DNA of 11,654 nt, taken from the NCBI GenBank assembly GCA_965657935.1, contig CBFHQE010000101.1, forward strand, positions 1 to 11,654, written 5' to 3'. Shown here one piece after another: positions 6,204-11,654 of the stretch. The stretch is from Maricaulis sp965657935 (GTDB lineage: Bacteria > Pseudomonadota > Alphaproteobacteria > Caulobacterales > Maricaulaceae). Under the pieces are notes generated by a model, which was not told where the DNA came from, did not search any database, and was given only the letters and a program-made list of their open reading frames with translations. How positions within the stretch are numbered: the first letter of the stretch is position 1; each line of letters begins with the position of its first letter. The translations under genes and the position numbers were made by a program.

Positions 6204-7169
6204 ATGATCCGACGCACGAATGAAACCTGGCAATTGCCCAACCAGCTGGTCACCCCGAAACCGGCTTTCTTGAACCGCCGTCAGATCATGACAGCAGCGG
6301 GCGCTGTTGGCGTGACCGCGCTGGCTGGCTGTGGACAGGGTTCCGCATCTGCCAGGCAAATGCCCACCGAAGGTGCGCTAAGCGCCCGTGAAACGCCTTG
6401 GCAAATCGCGGATGATTTGACGCCGTACGACGCTGTAACCGGTTACAACAACTTCTATGAGTTCGGCCTCGATAAAGCGGACCCCGCCCGCTACGCGTCG
6501 GCAATGACAACCTCGCCCTGGAGCATTGAAGTTGCTGGCCTGACAGAAGAACCTCGCGAATACGCCCTGCAGGACCTCGTTGATTTCGAGGCGCTGGAGG
6601 AGCGCGTCTATCGACTTCGCTGTGTAGAGGCCTGGTCCATGGTCATTCCCTGGATAGGTGTGCCTCTGGCCCCGGTTATTGATCGTCTGCGCCCGAGCCG
6701 TGATGCGCGTTATGTCCAGTTTGAAACCTATCTCGATCGCGATGAGATGCGTGGAACGCGGTTGCGAGTCCTGGATTGGCCCTATGTCGAAGGCTTGCGC
6801 CTCGATGAGGCCCGCAATGAACTCGCCTTTCTGGCCGTCGGCCTTTATGGCGAGGTCCTGCCAAAGCAGAACGGTGCCCCGATCCGGCTCGTTGTGCCGT
6901 GGAAATATGGCTACAAGTCGATCAAGTCGATTTCCAGAATCCGCTTTACCTCCGAAGAACCGGCAACGTCCTGGAACCAGTCAGCGCCGAATGAGTATGG
7001 CTTTTATTCAAACGTCAATCCGAACCGGGCACATCCGCGCTGGAGCCAGTCGAGCGAACGCATTATCGGCGGCGGCCTGCTGGCGCGCCGGGAGACCGAG
7101 ATGTTCAACGGTTATGAGGACCAGGTTGGCGCGCTCTATGAAGGCATGGATCTGATCGAAAACCATTGA
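6204..7169 (+). CDS. msrP: Protein-methionine-sulfoxide reductase catalytic subunit (molybdopterin enzyme)
   Basis: A 321-residue periplasmic molybdoenzyme that reduces methionine sulfoxide in oxidised envelope proteins, with electrons from MsrQ. Seen: the family N-terminus ending FLNRR (22-26, the twin-arginine export signal), a hydrophobic stretch (30-42), the conserved NNFYEFG segment, and YRLRCVEAWSMVIPW, in which Cys140 is the molybdenum ligand. KYGYKSIKSI and the C-terminal NPNRAHPRWSQ block of the sulfite-oxidase-fold family follow. The start at 6204 is chosen because it gives the usual N-terminus and has GCGGAG seven bases upstream; an earlier in-frame ATG at 6171 would add 11 atypical residues. 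The signal region ends LAGC, a lipobox-like sequence that is unusual for this enzyme. The stop overlaps the msrQ start (TGATG). Confidence 0.96.
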   Translation: MIRRTNETWQLPNQLVTPKPAFLNRRQIMTAAGAVGVTALAGCGQGSASARQMPTEGALSARETPWQIADDLTPYDAVTGYNNFYEFGLDKADPARYASAMTTSPWSIEVAGLTEEPREYALQDLVDFEALEERVYRLRCVEAWSMVIPWIGVPLAPVIDRLRPSRDARYVQFETYLDRDEMRGTRLRVLDWPYVEGLRLDEARNELAFLAVGLYGEVLPKQNGAPIRLVVPWKYGYKSIKSISRIRFTSEEPATSWNQSAPNEYGFYSNVNPNRAHPRWSQSSERIIGGGLLARRETEMFNGYEDQVGALYEGMDLIENH

Positions 7170-7846
7170 TGCAACCCAATCGTGATCATCTCAAACGGTT
7201 TGGCCGCGACTGGCTCAAACCGGTGAGTTTCTGGCTACTCGCCTCGCCGGGCTTGTGGCTGGGATGGCAATGGTGGGGCCTGCTTTCAGGGGGCTCTCAC
7301 ACGCTCGGTTTCAATCCCATTGAGACAACACACAGGTTTCTTGGTGACACAGCGCTGAGGGTCCTGATCCTGTCTCTGGCCATCACGCCGTTTCGTGATC
7401 TGACACGATGGCCGCCGATCATGAAAATCCGGCGCCGGGTCGGCCTTGCCGCCTTCTGGTACGCGCTCTTGCACCTCCTGGCCTATATGGGGCTCGACTT
7501 GCTTATTGCCGCCCAAGGGAGTTTTGCAGGCATGTTTGCGGGCCTGTGGTCCGATATTGTTGAACGCATCTACATTACTCTTGGAATGCTGGCCATTTGC
7601 GGGCTCGTTCCATTGGCGCTGACCTCGTTCAACAGCTCCATTCGGGTGCTCGGGGCCAAACTCTGGCAGCGCTTGCACCTCTCGGTCTATCCAATTGCCA
7701 CACTTGCAGTGTTTCACTACGGCTTCATGGTCAAGGGGCACCAGCTGGGGCCGTGGATACACGGCGCTGCGCTTTCGGTGTTGTTGTTGTATCGGGTCGC
7801 GCGATGGGCGATGCGTTACCGGAACCGCAAGAGGCTTGAAGCCTGA
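7169..7846 (+). CDS. msrQ: Haem-binding membrane subunit of the MsrPQ system
   Basis: A 225-residue inner-membrane cytochrome b-like protein of the ferric-reductase transmembrane family; it passes electrons from the quinone pool or cytoplasmic flavin reductase to MsrP. About six hydrophobic helices are visible. Seen: ITPFRDLTRW (72-81), the MKIRRRVGLAAFWYALLH segment (85-102) and two later histidines at 170 and 183. H102, H170 and H183 have the positions and 13-residue spacing of the haem ligands I recall in E. coli MsrQ (91, 151, 164). The ATG at 7169 shares one base with the msrP stop, so the two are coupled; a TTG three bases earlier is also possible. The last 31 bases overlap the 3' end of the opposing alpha/beta-hydrolase gene. 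Confidence 0.95.
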   Translation: MQPNRDHLKRFGRDWLKPVSFWLLASPGLWLGWQWWGLLSGGSHTLGFNPIETTHRFLGDTALRVLILSLAITPFRDLTRWPPIMKIRRRVGLAAFWYALLHLLAYMGLDLLIAAQGSFAGMFAGLWSDIVERIYITLGMLAICGLVPLALTSFNSSIRVLGAKLWQRLHLSVYPIATLAVFHYGFMVKGHQLGPWIHGAALSVLLLYRVARWAMRYRNRKRLEA

Positions 7847-8688
7847 GCCAACACCCATTGAGCACAGCCTTGCGGGTCTTCCATGGGCGCCAGATGACCT
7901 GCCTGGGTCGCGTCGGGTGTGAGCCCGTATCTGCGCAGTCGCCAAACCGGATAGACCGTAGACCCCCGCCGGCTTGATTTCAGCAGGGAAACAGGGACGT
8001 CGATCTGGCGCAATGCGCTCCAGGGATTGTGCGCATGAGACGCGAAAATTGCTGCTTCCCATTCGGGGGCGCATGCCAGCACAGTTTCGCCGCCACTGTC
8101 TGTCAGACCGGTTTCCAGATAGTCCTCAAGCGCGCCGGCCGTCCAATGGGCAAACAGTTTTTTATCCCGATAACTTTGCAAAACCTGGTTTCGGGACTCC
8201 CAGCGCGCCCGGCGTTCCCGCGCTGACTTCGACATGGGGTTGAATTGATACGCCCATGCGCCTCCGGGAATATGTGGAATTGCATAAAACCAGGAGGGCA
8301 TGAATACGGGCTCGATCAGGGCGAACTGGTCGACCCGCATCCCATGCGAGGCGGCGGCCAATAATCCGCAGATTGACCCCATGGAGTGTCCAACAAAAAT
8401 TGTTTGTCGGTCCGGCTCGCTGGCAGTCAGACGTGCAAGATCCCGGGCAAATATGTGCCAATCCCGCAACTGGCCCGGTTCTGCAGGCGCCTTGGACAGG
8501 CCGTGCCCTCGCAGATCCGGAGCCAGAATCTCGAAATCATCCGAAAGGTAGCTTAGAAACTGGCGATAAGTGCTCGCATTGAAGCCATTGGCATGGCCCA
8601 GGACAAGGCGCGGGGCCGCCGGGCGTTCAGCCTGCATGACGCTGAGCTGCCCGCCCTCCACTTCAAGGCTTTTGCGCTGCCACTGCAT
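7816..8688 (-). CDS. Alpha/beta hydrolase, substrate unknown
   Basis: A 290-residue alpha/beta-hydrolase-fold protein. Seen: the oxyanion-loop segment LVLGHANGFNAS (28-39), APDLRGHGLS (56-65), the nucleophile elbow FVGHSMGS (98-105, Ser102) and a C-terminal QAGHLAPMEDP with the catalytic His at 265. The acid normally found after strand 7 is not obvious: the equivalent region reads VPVSLLKSSRRGS. Glu126 in ALIEPVF after strand 6 is the best alternative. There is no signal peptide, so it is probably cytoplasmic. It starts at ATG 8688, which shares one base with the stop of the DoxX-like gene (TGATG), so the two are likely co-translated. The products could act on esters, lactones or amides; nothing in the sequence narrows this further. 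Confidence 0.85.
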   Translation of the reverse strand: MQWQRKSLEVEGGQLSVMQAERPAAPRLVLGHANGFNASTYRQFLSYLSDDFEILAPDLRGHGLSKAPAEPGQLRDWHIFARDLARLTASEPDRQTIFVGHSMGSICGLLAAASHGMRVDQFALIEPVFMPSWFYAIPHIPGGAWAYQFNPMSKSARERRARWESRNQVLQSYRDKKLFAHWTAGALEDYLETGLTDSGGETVLACAPEWEAAIFASHAHNPWSALRQIDVPVSLLKSSRRGSTVYPVWRLRRYGLTPDATQAGHLAPMEDPQGCAQWVLAQASSLLRFR

Positions 8689-9176
8689 CAGGGACGGTAG
8701 CGGTCATCGCGAAACAGTGCCGCAATCAGATCGCCGAGAAGCGCAATCACTTCACGACGGTTCCAGACCACCAGGATCAGGCAGCAGAACCAGACCCCAA
8801 TCGCCGCCATGAAAAGGCCACCCCCATCATTGTTCGGATCAATGCCCAGGGGCGTGAACAGGTGGAAGCTGATCGCGCCGGTCATGATGGACATACCCAG
8901 CAATGCTCCCAGCGCCTGGAAACGTCGAAGCCCCGGTATCAACCCGATCAGCACACAGGCAGACGCCACGAGTTCCGCGCCACCGATCATGTACTGGCTG
9001 AACAGGCCCGTATGCCCGAACAGACCCGGCGCGCCCAGCGAACCCGCCCAGTTATCAAGCCGCCCGAAAATTTCCTGGGTTTCCGGCGCATCGGTAAATT
9101 TGAAACGCAGTGAATCCAGAAAGATGATGGATACGAACACGCTTAAAACGGCGCGAATCATCGATGTAAGTTTCAT
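8688..9176 (-). CDS. DoxX-like small integral membrane protein
   Basis: A 162-residue membrane protein with about four hydrophobic helices: residues 8-22, about 55-72 around GGAELVASACVLIG, 82-100 and 115-135. The LDSLRFKFTDAPETQEIF and GLFSQYMIGGAELV patterns are typical of DoxX/DUF-type four-helix proteins, whose role is mostly unknown; some relatives support thiol homeostasis or quinone-linked functions. The frame is open far upstream, but the start at 9176 is preferred: it opens directly into the first helix and has AAGGGG about eight bases before it, while the extension has no family look and crosses into the next promoter. It is the first gene of a two-gene unit with the alpha/beta hydrolase. 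Confidence 0.8.
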   Translation of the reverse strand: MKLTSMIRAVLSVFVSIIFLDSLRFKFTDAPETQEIFGRLDNWAGSLGAPGLFGHTGLFSQYMIGGAELVASACVLIGLIPGLRRFQALGALLGMSIMTGAISFHLFTPLGIDPNNDGGGLFMAAIGVWFCCLILVVWNRREVIALLGDLIAALFRDDRYRP

Positions 9177-9320
9177 CTCAGCCCCTTCCCATGGCAAATG
9201 CCTGTTCCCTATAGCCACGGCTGGCTCCGGTCTTCTCACATTGCACGGCGCGGTGCGTGATCGAACGGTTGGAAACCACTCCGAATTGCTCCAGACAAAA
9301 GGGAGGTTAGGGAGAGCCGC
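9177..9320. other. Divergent promoter region between the DoxX-like and M14 peptidase genes
   Basis: A 144-base spacer between back-to-back genes. GGGAGG and AGGGAG at about 9300-9313 are the ribosome-binding sequences for the peptidase. No convincing -35/-10 pair or operator was recognised by eye, though promoters for both directions must lie here. Confidence 0.4.
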
Positions 9321-10442
9321 ATGACAATCAAGATCAATTCCGCTTTCGACGGTGGTAATATCGATGTTCTTTCCGTCGCAGAGACCGGTGCCATTGAAAT
9401 TGAGATCCGCAAGGATCACGGCTCGGACTTCTATCAGTGGTTCCACTTTCGGGTCAGCGGTGCGAAGAACCGGGAACTATCAATGTCCATCACCAATGCT
9501 GGCGGAGCCGCTTATCTTGATGGATGGAAGGATTATCAGGCCTGCGCCTCCTATGACCGCGAGACCTGGTTCCGGATCGACACCATTTATGAGGACGGCG
9601 TATTACGCCTCGATCATGCCCCGGAACTGGACACGGTCTGGTACGCCTATTTCGCCCCCTACTCCATGGAGCGTCACCAGGATCTGATTGCCTGGGCGCA
9701 GACCTGTCCGGGCGTGGAATTAGAGGTGCTTGGCGACACTCTGGATGGCCAGAGCCTTGACTGTCTCAGTGTCGGCAATGGGCACAAGACGATCTGGGTT
9801 ACAGCCCGCCAGCACCCAGGCGAGACAATGGCGGAATGGTGGGTAGAAGGCTTCCTCAATCGTTTGCTGGATGGCGATGATCCAGTCGCGCGCAAACTGC
9901 TTGGCCTGGCACGTTTTCACGTCGTTCCCAATATGAACCCGGATGGCAGCCGCCGCGGGCATCTGCGCACCAATGCCAAAGGCGTCAATCTCAACCGGGA
10001 ATGGAACAAGGCCACGCCGGAGAATTCTCCGGAAGTCTATTACGTGCTGGAAAAAATCCGCGAAACAGACGTGGATCTTCACCTTGATGTGCACGGCGAT
10101 GAGGGCCTGCCCTACAATTTCATTGCAGGCGGAGAAGGCGTTCCAGGTTTCACGCCGGAAGACCAGCACAAGCTTGACGCCTACAAGGTGGCTCTGGAGG
10201 CGGTTTCGCCGGATTTCCAGACGCTTCATGGATATGATGTCGACGCCCCGGGAACCGCTGATCTGTCGATCTGTACCAATTACATGGCCCATACGTTTGC
10301 GTGCCTGGCGATGACGCTGGAAATGCCATTCAAGGACAATGCAGACCTTCCAGACAGTTTCGCCGGTTGGTCTCCGGAACGTTGCCGCAAGCTTGGCGCG
10401 GCCAATCTGGACGCAATGTTGGCGGTTATCGACGAGATTTAA
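9321..10442 (+). CDS. M14-family zinc carboxypeptidase, cytosolic carboxypeptidase (CCP/Nna1-like) type
   Basis: A 373-residue zinc carboxypeptidase with no signal peptide. The N-terminal about 120 residues form a beta-rich domain (FYQWFHFRVSGAKN...WFRIDT...VWYAYFAPYS) typical of cytosolic carboxypeptidases. The catalytic domain follows. Zinc ligands are H165 and E168 in TARQHPGETMAEWW and H258 in LHLDVHGDEG. VVPNMNPDGSRRGHLRTN (201-218) and NLNREW (223-228, with the Asn-Arg pair for the substrate carboxylate) are intact. The general base is Glu334 in MTLEMPF. Eukaryotic relatives remove C-terminal glutamates from tubulin; the bacterial substrate is unknown. The ATG at 9321 follows a purine-rich GGGAGGTTAGGGAG stretch. 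It is co-directional with the BLUF gene 74 bases downstream. Confidence 0.92.
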   Translation: MTIKINSAFDGGNIDVLSVAETGAIEIEIRKDHGSDFYQWFHFRVSGAKNRELSMSITNAGGAAYLDGWKDYQACASYDRETWFRIDTIYEDGVLRLDHAPELDTVWYAYFAPYSMERHQDLIAWAQTCPGVELEVLGDTLDGQSLDCLSVGNGHKTIWVTARQHPGETMAEWWVEGFLNRLLDGDDPVARKLLGLARFHVVPNMNPDGSRRGHLRTNAKGVNLNREWNKATPENSPEVYYVLEKIRETDVDLHLDVHGDEGLPYNFIAGGEGVPGFTPEDQHKLDAYKVALEAVSPDFQTLHGYDVDAPGTADLSICTNYMAHTFACLAMTLEMPFKDNADLPDSFAGWSPERCRKLGAANLDAMLAVIDEI

Positions 10443-10516
10443 ATCCTCTCAGGCGAAAATGGCTTGTTAGAATCGGGTTGATCAGGAAGCATGAAGCGAC
10501 TTGATGGAGCTGATGC

Positions 10517-10927
10517 ATGTATCTTACTCGCCTGCTTTATTTTTCGCGCGTGAATTCAGATATGGACCAGGATATCGATCAAATCCTGTCGAGCGCACGC
10601 AAACACAACAGCTCTCGTAACATTACCGGGGCGCTGTGGTTCGACGGCGACTATTTTGTACAGGCACTTGAAGGTGGCCGGCACGCTGTCAGCGAGACCT
10701 ATCACCGCATTGCTGCCGACAAGAGGCATTCCGATATCGAGCTGGCATCCTGTGAGATGGTGGACAGTCGCCTGTTCCATAAATGGCGCATGGCCTATTT
10801 TGCCGATACTCAGGAAAACCGGGACCTGATTACAAAATACTCCGGTCACAACCAGCTGATGCCTGAAAAAATGAGTGCCCGATCCCTGCTCCACGTTCTA
10901 GCCGAAGGGCAATTGCTCGGGCACTGA
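10517..10927 (+). CDS. Stand-alone BLUF-domain blue-light sensor
   Basis: A 136-residue protein consisting of a BLUF (FAD-binding blue-light) domain and a short helical tail. The residues that define the photocycle are all present: Tyr8 (LLYFSR), Asn31, the NITGALWFDGDYFVQALEG block with Gln49, and Trp90/Met92 in FHKWRMAYF. The domain occupies about 1-95. The remaining 40 residues (LITKYSGHNQLMPEKM...LLHVLAEGQLL) look like one or two helices that could contact a partner. No enzymatic output domain is fused, so signalling must go through another protein. The start at 10517 has TGGAGC upstream. Only 13 bases separate its stop from that of the opposing dehalogenase gene. It probably follows the M14 gene in one unit or has its own promoter in the 74-base gap. 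Confidence 0.94.
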   Translation: MYLTRLLYFSRVNSDMDQDIDQILSSARKHNSSRNITGALWFDGDYFVQALEGGRHAVSETYHRIAADKRHSDIELASCEMVDSRLFHKWRMAYFADTQENRDLITKYSGHNQLMPEKMSARSLLHVLAEGQLLGH

Positions 10928-10940
10928 AAAAACCTCGGGT

Positions 10941-11654
10941 TCAGAGCGCGTTATCGCGCATCCAGATCGACAGCGCGCGACCGATACCATGAGGATTGTA
11001 TTCCTGCATGAAATGCCCGCCGGGGCCCATGTCATAGATGGTAAGGTCAGAGAAATTCCGACGCATCCATTCCACATCCCAGCGGTCGATCAAGACGCCC
11101 TCTGAGAGGTGAAGCAGCAGCTTGGGCAGATCCTCCCGGGTGCGCAGATAGGCGTTGTACTGCTCCATCATGTCCAACGTATAGGATGGCTCATCTACGC
11201 CGAACGGAACGTCCCGTGGAAACTGCAACATCGGGCGACGATTGGTGCCTTCCAAAAATGGTTCGCGATAGGCATCCATTTCATCCTCGCTCAGCAAACC
11301 TTCGAAAGCGGGCAGCATCAGCTGTTCGATGAAGGCATTTTGTTCGAGGATAAGGTCCTCTCCGACGCCGGGCGTCCGGATCTGTTCGAGTATCCTTCCG
11401 AAGCCCTCAAGGTTTCGCTCCGAGGCCTCGCCATTTATCGGTAAAGGCGCTTCAAAAGGGTGTTCACGAGGACCGGTCATGACGGCCGCCTCCATGAATG
11501 CGATCGCCTTGATACGGTCAGGATTGCGAGCCGCGTAGTCGAAGCCGAGAACTGAACCCCAATCGTGGACAACAAGGGTCACATCATCGACTGCGAGCGC
11601 GTCCATGAAACCCTCCAGATATTCCGCGTGCTGCCAGGCGAAATACTCGATGTC
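10941..11654 (-). CDS. Haloalkane dehalogenase (HLD-II, LinB/DhaA-like), 5' end outside window
   Basis: The C-terminal 237 residues of an alpha/beta-hydrolase haloalkane dehalogenase, which replaces a halogen by water to give an alcohol. Seen in order (numbering from the window edge): VVHDWGS with nucleophile Asp31 followed by the halide-binding Trp32; AIAFMEAAV, whose Glu fits the catalytic acid of subfamily II; the cap sequence LEQNAFIEQLMLPAFEG and EMDAYREPFL; RRPMLQFPRDVP; and the base His in GPGGHFMQEYNP. Order and spacing match LinB and DhaA closely. The 5' end, with the oxyanion region and about 60-70 residues, lies beyond the window. It is convergent with the BLUF gene. Such enzymes are frequent in marine bacteria, where the natural substrate is usually unknown. 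Confidence 0.92.
   Translation of the reverse strand, partial: DIEYFAWQHAEYLEGFMDALAVDDVTLVVHDWGSVLGFDYAARNPDRIKAIAFMEAAVMTGPREHPFEAPLPINGEASERNLEGFGRILEQIRTPGVGEDLILEQNAFIEQLMLPAFEGLLSEDEMDAYREPFLEGTNRRPMLQFPRDVPFGVDEPSYTLDMMEQYNAYLRTREDLPKLLLHLSEGVLIDRWDVEWMRRNFSDLTIYDMGPGGHFMQEYNPHGIGRALSIWMRDNAL

Noticed and set aside
7286..8074. A 262-codon open frame on the minus strand opposite msrQ
   Set aside because: Overlaps two well-supported genes, is rich in Arg/Pro/Gly/Gln of shadow type and shows no family motif.
9177..9446. N-terminal extension of the DoxX-like gene by 90 codons
   Set aside because: It crosses the divergent promoter region and the start of the M14 gene, lacks a membrane-protein look, and the ATG at 9176 has a ribosome binding site and opens into the first helix.
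10921..10950. Bidirectional terminator between the BLUF and dehalogenase genes
   Set aside because: The 13-base gap has an A-run, but the CTCGGG elements around it are direct, not inverted, repeats, so no hairpin forms.

Overview
The window reads as chromosomal DNA of an aerobic, probably marine or aquatic alphaproteobacterium. The evidence is the gene order rlpA / D-Ala-D-Ala carboxypeptidase / tmk / holB / tatD-like / MBL hydrolase, moderately high GC, strong alphaproteobacterial flavour in the proteins, and the presence of MsrPQ, a BLUF photosensor and a haloalkane dehalogenase. A member of the Maricaulales/Hyphomonadaceae group (Maricaulis, Oceanicaulis, Hyphomonas relatives) would fit, but this is inference from memory of gene content, not a measured relationship.

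Left part (1-5034, all minus strand): one tightly packed operon read from right to left. It begins with the SPOR lipoprotein rlpA and a class-A-type D-alanyl-D-alanine carboxypeptidase (cell-wall maturation and division). It continues with thymidylate kinase (tmk) and the DNA polymerase III delta-prime clamp-loader subunit (holB), and ends with a TatD-family metal-dependent hydrolase and an MBL-fold hydrolase that is cut by the window edge. Junctions are 1-base gaps or GTGA/ATGA overlaps, except a 103-base gap after rlpA and a 70-base gap between holB and tatD. The second gap is filled by a degenerate 13-bp tandem repeat, at the spot where many alphaproteobacteria carry metG. Four of the six genes start with TTG or GTG.

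Middle (5160-6000): a tRNA-Ser(UGA) gene on the plus strand faces an inactivated Tsx/OmpK-family outer-membrane channel gene on the minus strand. The channel gene carries two separate lesions: a missing base after codon 52, and a perfect 19-bp tandem duplication just before its last codons. Correcting both restores a 242-residue protein with a normal C-terminal beta-strand and a stop 6 bases short of the tRNA. As it stands, the second half of the reading frame runs through the duplication and across the antisense strand of the tRNA. This is the most interesting local observation.

Right part (6204-11654): msrP-msrQ form a translationally coupled pair for periplasmic methionine-sulfoxide repair. 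A DoxX-like membrane protein is coupled to an alpha/beta hydrolase on the minus strand and converges on msrQ with a 31-base overlap. Divergent from it run an M14 'cytosolic carboxypeptidase'-type zinc peptidase and a stand-alone BLUF blue-light sensor. The BLUF gene converges on a haloalkane dehalogenase that leaves the window at its 5' end. No insertion sequence, CRISPR array, phage gene or clear defence system was seen. The window is mostly ordinary chromosome with a fresh-looking pseudogene and a few unusual details.
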